DNA from: a virus
DNA length: 29,016 nt
Reading direction: 5' to 3' (one strand)
IMG/VR virus record: IMGVR_UViG_3300017917_002394
Location: 1 to 29,016 of that record
Position numbers and translations under genes: made by a program. The notes under the pieces are model-generated. The model was given only the letters and a program-made list of their open reading frames with translations. It was not told where the DNA came from and did not search any database. This document shows, piece by piece, positions 12,092 to 19,425 of the stretch (its first letter is position 1; the number at the start of each line of letters is the position of its first letter).

Positions 12092-12788
12092 CAAGTATAA
12101 AGACCATTGGATTAGTCCTTACACAATCATCGACTATGCCTTCTTTTGGACTGATTGGTCAAAATGCAGTCGTAAGAAAGGTATCCCAAGCCTTGAAGAT
12201 GAAAAAAACTATGTTGAACATCCTGAGTGGGTTGAAAAGGCAACAGATTATTTGACACCAATTAGTCGTGCAATTCAATGGGTGTGGGATAAAGTTGACC
12301 GCAAGATTGACTATGTGAAAATTGACCGTTGGGATACTTGGTCGATGGACCACACATTGTCTTACATCATTCTTCCAATGTTAAAACAGTTGAAGGAAGA
12401 TAAACATGGCGCACCTTTTGTTGATGATGAAGATGTTCCAGAAGAATTGAAATCAACATCGGCACCACCAAAAGAAAATGAATATGACACCGATGCGAAC
12501 CATTTCAAAAGATGGGATTATGTCCTTGATGAAATGATTTTTGCATTTGAACACAAGGTCGATGATTCTTGGGAAGATGCGTACCGTTCAGGTAACATTG
12601 ACACTATTTGGGTACCTGTTGATGCAAAAGGTAATGAAGTTCCAAAAGGTGAACACAAATATTACCAGATGAAAAATGGACCTAATCACACCTACGAATG
12701 TGACTATGATGCGATTCAAAAAGTCCATGATAGAATGAAGAATGGATTCCGTCTATTTGGTAAGTATTATGAAGCATTGTGGGATTAA
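12075..12788 (+). CDS. Conserved phage hypothetical protein
   Basis: A 237-residue acidic protein. Recognisable conserved blocks are D-x-W-D-T-W-S-M-D-H-T-L-S-Y-I-I-L-P-M-L-K-Q-L-K (around 100), H-G-A-P-F-V-D-D-E-D-V-P (around 128), R-W-D-Y-V-L-D-E-M-I-F-A-F-E (around 163) and the terminal G-F-R-L-F-G-K-Y-Y-E-A-L-W-D. I know these blocks from hypothetical proteins of very many phages, where the protein is nearly always present and uncharacterised. Translation starts at a GTG (12075) inside the preceding gene; no nearby in-frame ATG fits better. A late-promoter-like element follows its stop. Confidence 0.8.
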   Translation: MKVYINKYKDHWISPYTIIDYAFFWTDWSKCSRKKGIPSLEDEKNYVEHPEWVEKATDYLTPISRAIQWVWDKVDRKIDYVKIDRWDTWSMDHTLSYIILPMLKQLKEDKHGAPFVDDEDVPEELKSTSAPPKENEYDTDANHFKRWDYVLDEMIFAFEHKVDDSWEDAYRSGNIDTIWVPVDAKGNEVPKGEHKYYQMKNGPNHTYECDYDAIQKVHDRMKNGFRLFGKYYEALWD

Positions 12789-12794
12789 AAACCA

Positions 12795-12801
12795 CTAAAT
12801 A
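12795..12801 (+). promoter_or_regulatory. T4-like late promoter candidate (CTAAATA)
   Basis: CTAAATA resembles the T4 late -10 box TATAAATA and the variants reported for cyanophages. It stands alone, with no -35 box, in the intergenic gap 58 bases before the ATG at 12859. A start near 12808 is expected. Confidence 0.5.
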
Positions 12802-12805
12802 AAAG

Positions 12806-12829
12806 ACTGGCATCACACACTTAGCCAGT
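12806..12829 (+). promoter_or_regulatory. 5' leader hairpin behind the late promoter
   Basis: ACTGGC (12806-12811) pairs with GCCAGT (12824-12829) around a 12-base loop. It would sit at the very 5' end of a transcript from the CTAAATA element, where such hairpins protect phage mRNAs against decay. Confidence 0.5.
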
Positions 12830-12858
12830 AAACACACTTAACACACAGGAGAAGTAAA

Positions 12859-13137
12859 ATGTCAAATATGACACCGTTCGAGATTCGCCTTGAACTACTA
12901 AAAATGGCGAAAGACATGCTTGAGCAAGATTATTATGCCAAGCGTGAACAAGTTAGCAACGAATATGCCACCAAGTGCGAAGTTGCTAAAATACATGGTA
13001 GTGAAATCCCGGCACACCCAGGTTTTGCACCATATCCAGTCGAAGCTGATATCATTGCCAAAGCGCAAGTATTAAACGGCTTCGTTTCACAAATCCCAAA
13101 CTCTACACAAGAAAAGACTAGCAAAAAGTCCACCTGA
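12859..13137 (+). CDS. Conserved T4-like phage small protein
   Basis: A 92-residue protein starting S-N-M-T-P-F-E-I-R-L-E-L-L-K-M-A-K-D-M-L, a long helix, followed by a central A-K-x-H-G-x-E-I-P-A-H-P segment and a P-Y-P-V-E-A-D-I-I-A-K-A helix; the tail is S/T/K-rich. I recognise this from cyanophage-type T4-like genomes, where it is conserved and unnamed. It has a good AGGAG site and its own late-type promoter and leader hairpin, so it is probably made in quantity late in infection. Function is unknown. Confidence 0.72.
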   Translation: MSNMTPFEIRLELLKMAKDMLEQDYYAKREQVSNEYATKCEVAKIHGSEIPAHPGFAPYPVEADIIAKAQVLNGFVSQIPNSTQEKTSKKST

Positions 13138-13190
13138 TGGGATCGGGCCGTGGATACTTGTATCTGCGGTCCTTAACTTTAAGGAGAATT

Positions 13191-13742
13191 ATGCAAGTTC
13201 GCATTTTATTCACTCTCGTTATTGTAACAATCATTTTAGGTTTTAGTGTTGCAATAGCAAATCATCAACCTAATATGCCATACAAAGCATATTATAACAA
13301 TTTAACGGCAGAAACTAAAAAACAAATTGAGTGTCTTGCCGAAAACATTTATTTTGAAGCCGGTTATGAACCTCAACAAGGTAAAGTTGCCGTTGCTTTC
13401 GTGACACTTAATCGTGTAAAGAGCAAACACTTTGAAAATGATATTTGTGGTGTCGTAAAACAAAAGGCCGGCGGTGTTTGCCAATTCTCATGGTATTGCG
13501 AAGAAAGGCCTAAGGCAATATCACAAGGTATGGTCTTGACAAATAGCAATAACTCGTTGTATAATGACATTAGAAATTTAGCCATATATGTTTATGCTAA
13601 CTATGAAATGCTTGATGACCCAACTAAAGGTGCATTGTTCTATCATGCGGATTATGTTTCACCCGGTTGGCGAAATATGGAAAAAACGGCAGTAATTGGC
13701 AGACACATTTTCTATAACAGAAAGGATTTAAAAGGTATATGA
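13191..13742 (+). CDS. SleB-type cell wall hydrolase (endolysin candidate)
   Basis: A 183-residue protein. Residues 5-23 form a membrane segment (ILFTLVIVTIILGFSVAIA), so it is a signal-anchor protein exported to the periplasm. Residues 45-180 match the SleB/Hydrolase_2 domain, a lytic transglycosylase-like fold cutting peptidoglycan glycan strands: L-A-E-N-I-Y-F-E-A (49-57) holds the catalytic Glu (E56), followed by V-A-x-V-x-L-N-R-V and C-Q-F-S-W-Y-C. The frame is open from 13137, but AAGGAG before the ATG at 13191 fixes the start. SAR-type export would let it act without a classical holin. It overlaps the small membrane protein by four bases; together they look like a lysis cassette. Confidence 0.85.
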   Translation: MQVRILFTLVIVTIILGFSVAIANHQPNMPYKAYYNNLTAETKKQIECLAENIYFEAGYEPQQGKVAVAFVTLNRVKSKHFENDICGVVKQKAGGVCQFSWYCEERPKAISQGMVLTNSNNSLYNDIRNLAIYVYANYEMLDDPTKGALFYHADYVSPGWRNMEKTAVIGRHIFYNRKDLKGI

Positions 13743-14005
13743 ACACGAAAGTATCCGACTTAATTAAAATAGATTCTACATTTATTGTTTGTTTGACTTT
13801 GATTTTTTTGGCATCGATTGCAGGTCTAAGTTACTATTACATTACAGACCGAACATTGATGGCATCAAATATTGATAGTGCAATTGCTAAAGGTATTGAC
13901 CCACTATCTGTTCGTTGTTCATATTCAAAAAGTGAAGATTTGATTTGTGTTGCATTTGCGGCTTCAGCACAATCACATAATGTAGCACCAACCGCTAAAA
14001 AATAA
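13739..14005 (+). CDS. Small single-span membrane protein, possible lysis accessory
   Basis: An 88-residue protein. Residues 14-35 (TFIVCLTLIFLASIAGLSYYY) form one membrane span with the short N-terminus probably inside. The outer part has two Cys (C60, C70) that may form a disulfide, in S-V-R-C-S-Y-S-K-S-E-D-L-I-C-V-A-F-A. It overlaps the SleB-type hydrolase gene by four bases. Holin, antiholin or spanin-like roles fit this place, but no lipobox or typical holin pattern is seen. I recall similar proteins in T4-like phages without assigned function. Confidence 0.65.
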   Translation: MNTKVSDLIKIDSTFIVCLTLIFLASIAGLSYYYITDRTLMASNIDSAIAKGIDPLSVRCSYSKSEDLICVAFAASAQSHNVAPTAKK

Positions 14006-14021
14006 TTGAAGGAGTTTTATT

Positions 14022-14291
14022 ATGGCAGTTCAGCAGTTAACCATTAACCAACTTTCACAACCTGACCGTGAAAAGTTGTTTAAGATTGTTAAAGAATGTT
14101 CCGATTCTCTAACCAGAATCGAAGGTGAGAATGACTATATTAGGGAAAGCATTGCAGAGACTTCAAAGCAAATGCAATTGCCTAAAAAGTTAGTTGCGAG
14201 GTTGGTTAAGGTTTATCACAAGCAAAACTTTGATGAAGAAGTTGCTGTGCATGAACAATTTGAAACTTTATATGAATCGGTGGTGAAATAA
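14022..14291 (+). CDS. dsbA: DsbA-like double-stranded DNA-binding protein
   Basis: An 89-residue protein, the same length as T4 DsbA, which binds late promoter regions and enhances late transcription. The similarity is in the C-terminal half: E-N-D-Y-I-R-E-S-I, then L-P-K-K-L-V-A-R-L-V-K-V-Y-H-K-Q-N-F, then E-Q-F-E-T-L-Y-E-S-V, against T4's N-E-L-I-K-D-I, M-F-N-R-L-L-A-L-Y-H-K-D-N, V-V-E-L-Y-D-T-V. A strong AAGGAG site precedes the ATG. The genes behind it (33, 59, 32) are in T4 order, which strongly supports the assignment. In T4, rnh comes first in this block; here it does not. Confidence 0.85.
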   Translation: MAVQQLTINQLSQPDREKLFKIVKECSDSLTRIEGENDYIRESIAETSKQMQLPKKLVARLVKVYHKQNFDEEVAVHEQFETLYESVVK

Positions 14292-14716
14292 TGTCTCGTT
14301 ATACTTTTAAATGTGAACACTTTGATTATAGCAATCCTTTCAATCCAGATGAGAAGATTGCTTCTACAATTACACAAGAGTTTCGTGCAGAATCTCTAAA
14401 TGATGTTTTGGAAAACTTTGAAATGTTTTTGCGTGGTTCTGGATTTTACTTTGAGGGAGTTGTAGATATCGTTGAACCAGAGGGAGACAAACCCGATGCT
14501 TGGATTGCAGATGTTGGTGAGAAACCTACATCAGAGGAACTTGCACCTAACCAAGCTTGGGCGGCAACAGTTCAGTCTTTAATGAATCCACCAAAGTTTC
14601 GTGCCAATGCTTGTGAAGTTTGTGGGCTCGATAAGAAAATGATGGAGAGACACAATTGTTACGATGACAATTGCCCTGTTTACGCACCAAAACAAAAGAT
14701 TGCTGAGGGTTCTTAA
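14291..14716 (+). CDS. Zinc-cluster protein inserted in the dsbA-33 block
   Basis: A 141-residue protein without a T4 counterpart at this place. Residues 1-75 look like a beta-rich domain (YTFKCEHFDY, then AESLNDVLENFEMFLRGSGFYFEG). Near the C-terminus C108-x2-C111 and C123-x4-C128 (with H121) make a probable zinc site. The gene shares one base with each neighbour (TAATG type), so it is translated in line with the late transcription genes. I recognise the fold of the N-terminal part from T4-like aquatic phages only loosely; function is unknown. Confidence 0.65.
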   Translation: MSRYTFKCEHFDYSNPFNPDEKIASTITQEFRAESLNDVLENFEMFLRGSGFYFEGVVDIVEPEGDKPDAWIADVGEKPTSEELAPNQAWAATVQSLMNPPKFRANACEVCGLDKKMMERHNCYDDNCPVYAPKQKIAEGS

Positions 14717-14940
14717 TGCCAACAAAAGATGAAATGGCCAAGTTCGCCAAAGCCATTGACGCTCTTGTTTCTAAGACCGATTACAACTATATTGAAGCGA
14801 TTGTAGAATACTGTAAAGAGACAGGACTCGAAATCGAAGTGGCGGCAACATTAGTAAATGCTAACTTGAAGTCTAAGTTGGAAAATGATGCCATGGACAA
14901 TAACATGTTGAAAGAGAAAAGTTCTCGTTTGCCATTATGA
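14716..14940 (+). CDS. 33: Late promoter transcription co-activator (gp33-like)
   Basis: A 74-residue homologue of T4 gp33 (112 residues), which bridges host RNA polymerase and the sliding clamp at late promoters. The block Y-N-Y-I-E-A-I-V-E-Y-C-K-E-T-G-L-E then S-K-L-E-N-D-A-M-D-N-N-M-L matches T4's S-Y-L-E-A-T-T-A-F-L-E-E-N and E-K-I-Q-S-E-A-I-D-E-N-L-L. It lacks about 35 N-terminal residues of the T4 protein, as other aquatic T4-like versions do. The C-terminal end, S-S-R-L-P-L, replaces T4's clamp-binding L-D-F-L-L, so a different clamp contact is implied. It overlaps gene 59 by four bases. Confidence 0.82.
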   Translation: MPTKDEMAKFAKAIDALVSKTDYNYIEAIVEYCKETGLEIEVAATLVNANLKSKLENDAMDNNMLKEKSSRLPL

Positions 14941-15527
14941 CTGGTTATGAAGCGTTTAGTTTATATGAATCTCTAAAACTGCACTTCAACAAGGACTCTT
15001 ACGATTTTTTCAAATACAACGGTAAAACAAATATAACTGTTACCTCATTTGAGAATCGTAAAGACAAATACCATTTCTACAAACTATCTCGGAAATATTC
15101 CGATAAAGAGGAACTTACCAACTTCATTATCTCCAATCTAATTGTAAGTGAACGATTGTGGGTCGGAGACTTGTTAAGTGAAGATGCTGATATCAGATAC
15201 AGAGAACGAAAAAAAGTTCTCCAAAGTCTTTCCTATGTGTTTGAGAATGATTGTAAGTCTCTATTTGAAAGTGTAAGTGACCCGAATGAGGTAATCAAAA
15301 CAGAAGGTGATTACCCGGTACTGCTGACAAAGGCATTACGAAAAGAGGTGTCAATTGAAACGATTATCATATTGGACAAGATACTAGGTTTCTTGCCTAT
15401 GTGGAATAAAAAACTTACAGACACGGTAAGATGGCCTGAATATCATCGAAAACTTATCAAGTATGCCGCATTTCTTCCAAATGATGTAGTAAAATACAAA
15501 ATGTTATTGAAAAAGGTTTTACAATGA
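14937..15527 (+). CDS. 59: DNA helicase loader (gp59-like)
   Basis: A 196-residue homologue of T4 gp59 (217 residues), which loads the gp41 helicase onto gp32-coated forks. Shared features are an N-terminal helix with Y-E-S-L-K-L-H-F-N, F-E-N-R-K-D-K-Y-H-F-Y-K-L-S-R-K-Y (T4: R-R-D-K-Y-F-F-Q-K-L-S-E-K-Y), then L-T-N-F-I-I-S-N-L-I-V and W-V-G-D-L (T4: I-F-I-S-N-L-V-A, W-I-G-D-I), and I-E-T-I-I-I-L-D near the C-terminus. It is all-helical, without cysteines needed for metal. It overlaps genes 33 and the HAD gene by four bases each, and lies two genes before 32, as in T4 order with one insertion. Confidence 0.9.
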   Translation: MTGYEAFSLYESLKLHFNKDSYDFFKYNGKTNITVTSFENRKDKYHFYKLSRKYSDKEELTNFIISNLIVSERLWVGDLLSEDADIRYRERKKVLQSLSYVFENDCKSLFESVSDPNEVIKTEGDYPVLLTKALRKEVSIETIIILDKILGFLPMWNKKLTDTVRWPEYHRKLIKYAAFLPNDVVKYKMLLKKVLQ

Positions 15528-16015
15528 AAAAATTATACCTTGATATGGATGGTGTTCTTTCCGATTTCGAAGGTTCGTTTTCTGGTCACTATGGACCTGA
15601 AACACTAAAAACCCGAGATAAGAAACTGTGGACAGAAGAATGGCCTAACTTCATTTTGGAGAAAAAAGGTTTTGAACATCTACCTTGGTGGCCAGGTGGA
15701 CAAGAATTGGTAAAGTTTGCCAAAAATCTTGCATTGCAGGGCATTGAAGTTGAAATTCTTACTTCATCTGGTGGTGAAAAATACCACGAAGAAGTTAAAG
15801 AACAAAAGATTGCATGGTTGAAGAAAAATGGTATCGCATTTAAACCGAATGTTGTGCCTGGTCGTAAACATAAGAAAGATTATGCGGGACCTGGTGTCGT
15901 TTTAGTTGATGATACCTTAGATGTTATTCAATCATTCAATAAAGCAGGCGGTATCGGCATACATCACAAAGATATAGGCGATACTATTGAAAAACTTAAA
16001 ATGTTGCTTGCTTGA
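15524..16015 (+). CDS. HAD-family 5'(3')-deoxyribonucleotidase-like phosphatase
   Basis: A 163-residue haloacid dehalogenase-fold enzyme. Motif I is D7-M-D9-G-V, with D7 the expected nucleophile; motif II is T80-S-S-G; a basic stretch G-R-K-H-K-K-D (113-119) supplies motif III lysine; motif IV is V128-D-D130. The W-W-P-G-G segment and size match phage and bacterial 5' nucleotidase, deoxy type (NT5C family), which dephosphorylate dNMPs. It is inserted between 59 and 32, where T4 has nothing, and overlaps 59 by four bases. A nucleotide-pool role beside replication genes is sensible but inferred; other small phosphatase substrates are possible. Confidence 0.82.
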   Translation: MKKLYLDMDGVLSDFEGSFSGHYGPETLKTRDKKLWTEEWPNFILEKKGFEHLPWWPGGQELVKFAKNLALQGIEVEILTSSGGEKYHEEVKEQKIAWLKKNGIAFKPNVVPGRKHKKDYAGPGVVLVDDTLDVIQSFNKAGGIGIHHKDIGDTIEKLKMLLA

Positions 16016-16018
16016 ACA

Positions 16019-16025
16019 CTAAATA
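16019..16025 (+). promoter_or_regulatory. T4-like late promoter candidate (CTAAATA) before gene 32
   Basis: CTAAATA, the same as at 12795, placed 75 bases before the gene 32 ATG. It partly overlaps a 14-base perfect palindrome ATATAAGCTTATAT at 16023-16036. Confidence 0.5.
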
Positions 16026-16055
16026 TAAGCTTATATTATGTTTATGTGGATAAGT

Positions 16056-16088
16056 CGTTTATATACCGTTAATACTCCGTTTATACGA
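16056..16088 (+). repeat. Three tandem 11-base repeats in the gene 32 leader
   Basis: CGTTTATATAC, CGTTAATACTC and CGTTTATACGA begin at 16056, 16067 and 16078, an exact 11-base period. They end just before the AAAGGAAA ribosome binding site (16088-16095). In T4, gp32 represses its own mRNA by cooperative binding to an unstructured A/U-rich leader behind a pseudoknot; these repeats may be the local counterpart or an operator. Confidence 0.6.
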
Positions 16089-16099
16089 AAGGAAATACA

Positions 16100-16993
16100 A
16101 TGAGTAGTTTTGCAAATCTTAAGCGTGGTCGCACAGACCTCGCCAAACTCACAAAGGCTATCGAAGCCACCTCCCAATCCGCTGAAAGCGGTTCTAAAGA
16201 AGATACCCGATTCTGGCAACCTGAAGTAGATAAAGCAGGTAATGGCATGGCTATTATCCGTTTTCTACCCGCACCTGCCGTTGATGGCGATGATGCATTG
16301 CCTTGGGTTCGCACCTTTAGTCACGGTTTTCAAGGACCAGGCGGTTGGTTTATCGATAACTGCTTGACCACTCTAAATGAGAAGTGTCCAGTTTGTGAAC
16401 ACAACAATACATTATGGAATTCTGGCATCGAAGCGAACAAAGATATCGCTCGTAAACAGAAGCGTAAACTTTCTTACATTGCAAATATTCTCGTAGTCTC
16501 TGACCCTGCCAATAAACAAAACGAAGGTCAAATTCGTTTGTTCAAATTTGGTAAGAAAATTTTTGACAAGATTACAGAAGCAATGAATCCTGAATTCGAA
16601 GATGAAAAGGCAGTCAACCCATTTGATTTGTGGGAAGGTGCTAACTTCAAGTTGAAGATTCGTAATGTTGAGGGTTATCGTAACTATGACAAATCAGAGT
16701 TTGCGGAAGTATCTGCACTCTTTGGTGGTGATGATGAGAAACTTGAAGCACTTTGGAAATCTGAACATGGTTTGAAAGAGTTTACTGAAAAGAAACAATT
16801 CAAATCTTATGAACAGTTGAAAACACGCCTCGACAAAGTTCTCGGTTTTGATGGTGCTGCACCTGCAACAAAAACTAAAGCCGCTGATTCTGTCGTTTCA
16901 TCTATCAAAGATGAAGATGTTTCAATGATTGATAAGTCGATTAGTGATGATGAAGATTTGGATTATTTCAAATCCCTCGCAGAACAAGATTAA
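16100..16993 (+). CDS. 32: Single-stranded DNA-binding protein (gp32)
   Basis: A 297-residue homologue of T4 gp32 (301 residues), which coats single-stranded DNA in replication, recombination and repair. The basic N-terminal cooperativity region contains L-K-R-G-R-T-D-L-A-K-L. The zinc site is H75, C88, C96 and C99 (H-x12-C-x7-C-x2-C), the same order as T4 H64/C77/C87/C90. The DNA-binding core continues through R-K-L-S-Y-I-A-N-I-L-V-V-S-D-P and G-Q-I-R-L-F-K-F-G. The tail is acidic (SISDDEDLDYFKSLAEQD), the usual docking site for gp59 and polymerase. AAAGGAAA precedes the ATG, and a strong terminator follows, so it ends the + strand block. Confidence 0.96.
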   Translation: MSSFANLKRGRTDLAKLTKAIEATSQSAESGSKEDTRFWQPEVDKAGNGMAIIRFLPAPAVDGDDALPWVRTFSHGFQGPGGWFIDNCLTTLNEKCPVCEHNNTLWNSGIEANKDIARKQKRKLSYIANILVVSDPANKQNEGQIRLFKFGKKIFDKITEAMNPEFEDEKAVNPFDLWEGANFKLKIRNVEGYRNYDKSEFAEVSALFGGDDEKLEALWKSEHGLKEFTEKKQFKSYEQLKTRLDKVLGFDGAAPATKTKAADSVVSSIKDEDVSMIDKSISDDEDLDYFKSLAEQD

Positions 16994-17013
16994 GTAATTA
17001 ATCTCTTTCTTCC

Positions 17014-17038
17014 AACCCGGCCTTGCGCCGGGTTTTTT
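17014..17038 (+). terminator. Rho-independent terminator after gene 32
   Basis: AACCCGGC (17014-17021) pairs with GCCGGGTT (17027-17034) around a 5-base loop, running into six T. It acts on the + strand; on the minus strand no U-run follows, so the converging tail genes are not clearly terminated here. Confidence 0.92.
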
Positions 17039-17039
17039 A

Positions 17040-19424
17040 TTATGCCACTCTGGCAGTTAATACTTGAGCAGTAGATGGTGCAGGTGCTCTATTTGGATTG
17101 CCTGCTGATGCAACTTCTGTTTTCTTGACCACTTGATTATTTGTAACAGGTGCATTGACAACAATTGGTGTTTGAGGTTTCTGTTGAGCTCTTTGGTCAG
17201 CGGCAACACTTGCAGATGCGGTTGAGATATCAGAACCTTGTGCTTTCGGTGTTGGTGATATCGATTCTGTTTTACCAGAAGATACATCGGTTGCTTGTCC
17301 TGTTTTACCTGCAACTGCAATTGGCGCACCTGGTTTGTTAGGGTTATCAGGTGTTGGTGCGGCACCATTTGGTTGCACATGCCAATCTTCATTTGGTACA
17401 GGTCGAATCAGACCAAATGATTCTAACCAACCAGTAGGTTTGTCTCTTGGTCCTGCCAATACATTAAGACCTTCTGCACCTTTTGAATTAATGTCAACTG
17501 CAAGGCCTTGTAAGTGTTGACTGCCACGACCTTTACCGAGAGGTGGCATTGGTTCTGCAACTTGTTGGCGTGTCTTAACAACATCACCACCATTCGCAGC
17601 AAGTGCTTTATCGAACAACTCTTTTTGTTTCTCATTACTACGATAACCAGAAGTGACAAGTAATGTTTTTCCTGTCTTTGCTTTGAAATCTGCGGCCATT
17701 GCAGCAACTCGTTTTTCAAACTCAGATTGGAAACCACTCATGTCAACACCAGTTTGTGTTTTCACTAATGATGCAAGTGAACCACCACCTGGTACGCCAC
17801 CACCTGCAAAGATTCCAACTTTCTGTGATTCAACACTCTTAGGTGCTTCTGCTTTGATTGGTGTTGGAGTACCACCGCCGGCAAAAATGCCTGTTTTCAT
17901 TGCTTCGACACCACCAAGGCCATCACGAATCATTGCAACAACTGTCTGAGCACGACCTTTAACTTGTTTGAACCATTGACTATCTGTTAGTTCTTCAGCG
18001 GCTTTACTAAAGTCACCTGATGCAAGTGCGGCTGAGGCATTTTTAAATTTCTTGTACCATGCACCACCCATATTAAATGCTAAGTCAATTAATGCACCAC
18101 GACCTTTTTCATTTGCCTTATCATAACCAGGTCCTGCTTCTGCCTGTTTTTTATGTTTTTCATAATCTTTGGCAAACAGAGCATCAATTTCTTCCATTGT
18201 GAACTCTCTGTTCCATTCAGGTGGTAGAGTTTTACCGTCACCAATTAAGTGACCAACACCAACTGTCCAAAGACCAAGAGAATCTTTATATGGTCTTGTT
18301 CTCACACCTTCATGTTTTTTAATCATGTCCATAATCCACTTATCGTCACCTGTTGGAGTAGGAACTTTAGGTGGTGCGGCTTCTTTGGTTGGTGTAGTAG
18401 GTGGTTTTGCGGCAGGTGCTGCAGCTGCAGGTGCTTCTCTTACTGGTTTTCCTGCCGCAGCTTTTTCTTCTGCAACTTTTACTTCTTCTGCAACAACTCT
18501 CGCAGATTTCTTTTGCAGATTCATTCTTTCACGGACAATTTCATCTTCACCCGTGTATTGTGCATTTCTTTCTGCTATTTCAAGGCGTCTTAATTCTTCT
18601 CGTTTTCTTTGAAGTTCTTCTTCATTTTCTTTTCGAATTCTTTCCGCTTCTTGGTCAACAGGTACTTCAACTGTTTTTGGTTTTGGTGCGGGACCTAAAA
18701 AGTATTCTTTAACTACATTGAACTTTTCTGCGAACCAAGTTGTAAATTTATCAAAGAAGTTCGATACTGCATCTGCCACAGGTTTGAAGAAATCGACAAC
18801 TTGGTCCATAAAACCCGCAACCATGTCTTTGTCGATAAGACCAAAGGTAAAGAAATCTACAATCTCTCCAATACCACCTTTAAGTGCTTCCCAAATAGAA
18901 CCCGTTTCTTGCCATTTTTCCCATGCGCCTGTAAATCCTTGCCACAATGTTGTAATGATTAATGCGGGTATTGCCAATCTTCCCAAAACTCTAAGAATGT
19001 TTTTTGGTGAAAAGACTGTTTTCATTCCCTTCAGTAGGGTATCTTTTAATTTTTTAGGAGACAGAGCATCGGTAATTTTTTTACCAAATTTACCTTTTTT
19101 GAACATGTCGCCTAAGTTGCCAAATAAACCACCATCTTTTTTATCAGCGGGTTTTTCTTTAACGACTTGTGGTGAATACTTTTCTTTTTGGACTTCAAGT
19201 TTCTTTTCTAATTCACTTGCCTTTAAGAAGTGCATGTCCGCACCAGTAGATGCGGTACCACCACGCATTTTAACTAACTTAGCAATATTTTGCCCAGCAA
19301 CATTCAAGTCCCTTGCCATCGAAGGAACTGATAAGAAATTCTTTGCAATAATCTTTAGAAAGATTACATTATCTGAAGATGATTCTTCTTTTGCGTTAAC
19401 TGGACTTGGTGACATTTTTGGCAT
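17040..19424 (-). CDS. Large tail protein with lysozyme (GH24) and M15 peptidase domains
   Basis: A 794-residue virion-type protein. Residues 22-240 share sequence with the neighbouring 647-residue protein: K-I-I-A-K-N-x-L-S, a hydrophobic region at 140-165 and F-x-K-W-x-E-T-G-S. Residues 255-325 are a charged coiled coil, 328-358 an Ala/Pro linker. Residues 362-500 are a T4-type lysozyme with E372, D381 and T387 at the exact spacing of T4 E11, D20, T26. Residues 565-685 are an M15 D,D-carboxypeptidase/L,D-endopeptidase domain with S-Q-H637, D644 and E679-D-W-H682. Two copies of G-I-F-A-G-G-G flank a linker. The C-terminus again matches the paralogue. It should cut both glycan and peptide bonds of the host wall during DNA entry. 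Tape-measure or hub identity is inferred. Confidence 0.88.
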   Translation of the reverse strand: MPKMSPSPVNAKEESSSDNVIFLKIIAKNFLSVPSMARDLNVAGQNIAKLVKMRGGTASTGADMHFLKASELEKKLEVQKEKYSPQVVKEKPADKKDGGLFGNLGDMFKKGKFGKKITDALSPKKLKDTLLKGMKTVFSPKNILRVLGRLAIPALIITTLWQGFTGAWEKWQETGSIWEALKGGIGEIVDFFTFGLIDKDMVAGFMDQVVDFFKPVADAVSNFFDKFTTWFAEKFNVVKEYFLGPAPKPKTVEVPVDQEAERIRKENEEELQRKREELRRLEIAERNAQYTGEDEIVRERMNLQKKSARVVAEEVKVAEEKAAAGKPVREAPAAAAPAAKPPTTPTKEAAPPKVPTPTGDDKWIMDMIKKHEGVRTRPYKDSLGLWTVGVGHLIGDGKTLPPEWNREFTMEEIDALFAKDYEKHKKQAEAGPGYDKANEKGRGALIDLAFNMGGAWYKKFKNASAALASGDFSKAAEELTDSQWFKQVKGRAQTVVAMIRDGLGGVEAMKTGIFAGGGTPTPIKAEAPKSVESQKVGIFAGGGVPGGGSLASLVKTQTGVDMSGFQSEFEKRVAAMAADFKAKTGKTLLVTSGYRSNEKQKELFDKALAANGGDVVKTRQQVAEPMPPLGKGRGSQHLQGLAVDINSKGAEGLNVLAGPRDKPTGWLESFGLIRPVPNEDWHVQPNGAAPTPDNPNKPGAPIAVAGKTGQATDVSSGKTESISPTPKAQGSDISTASASVAADQRAQQKPQTPIVVNAPVTNNQVVKKTEVASAGNPNRAPAPSTAQVLTARVA

Positions 19425-19425
19425 A

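Noticed and set aside
16023-16036. Palindrome ATATAAGCTTATAT as a terminator of the upstream block
   Set aside because: A gap-free palindrome cannot form a hairpin with a proper loop, and no T-run follows; it is better seen as a possible protein-binding site.
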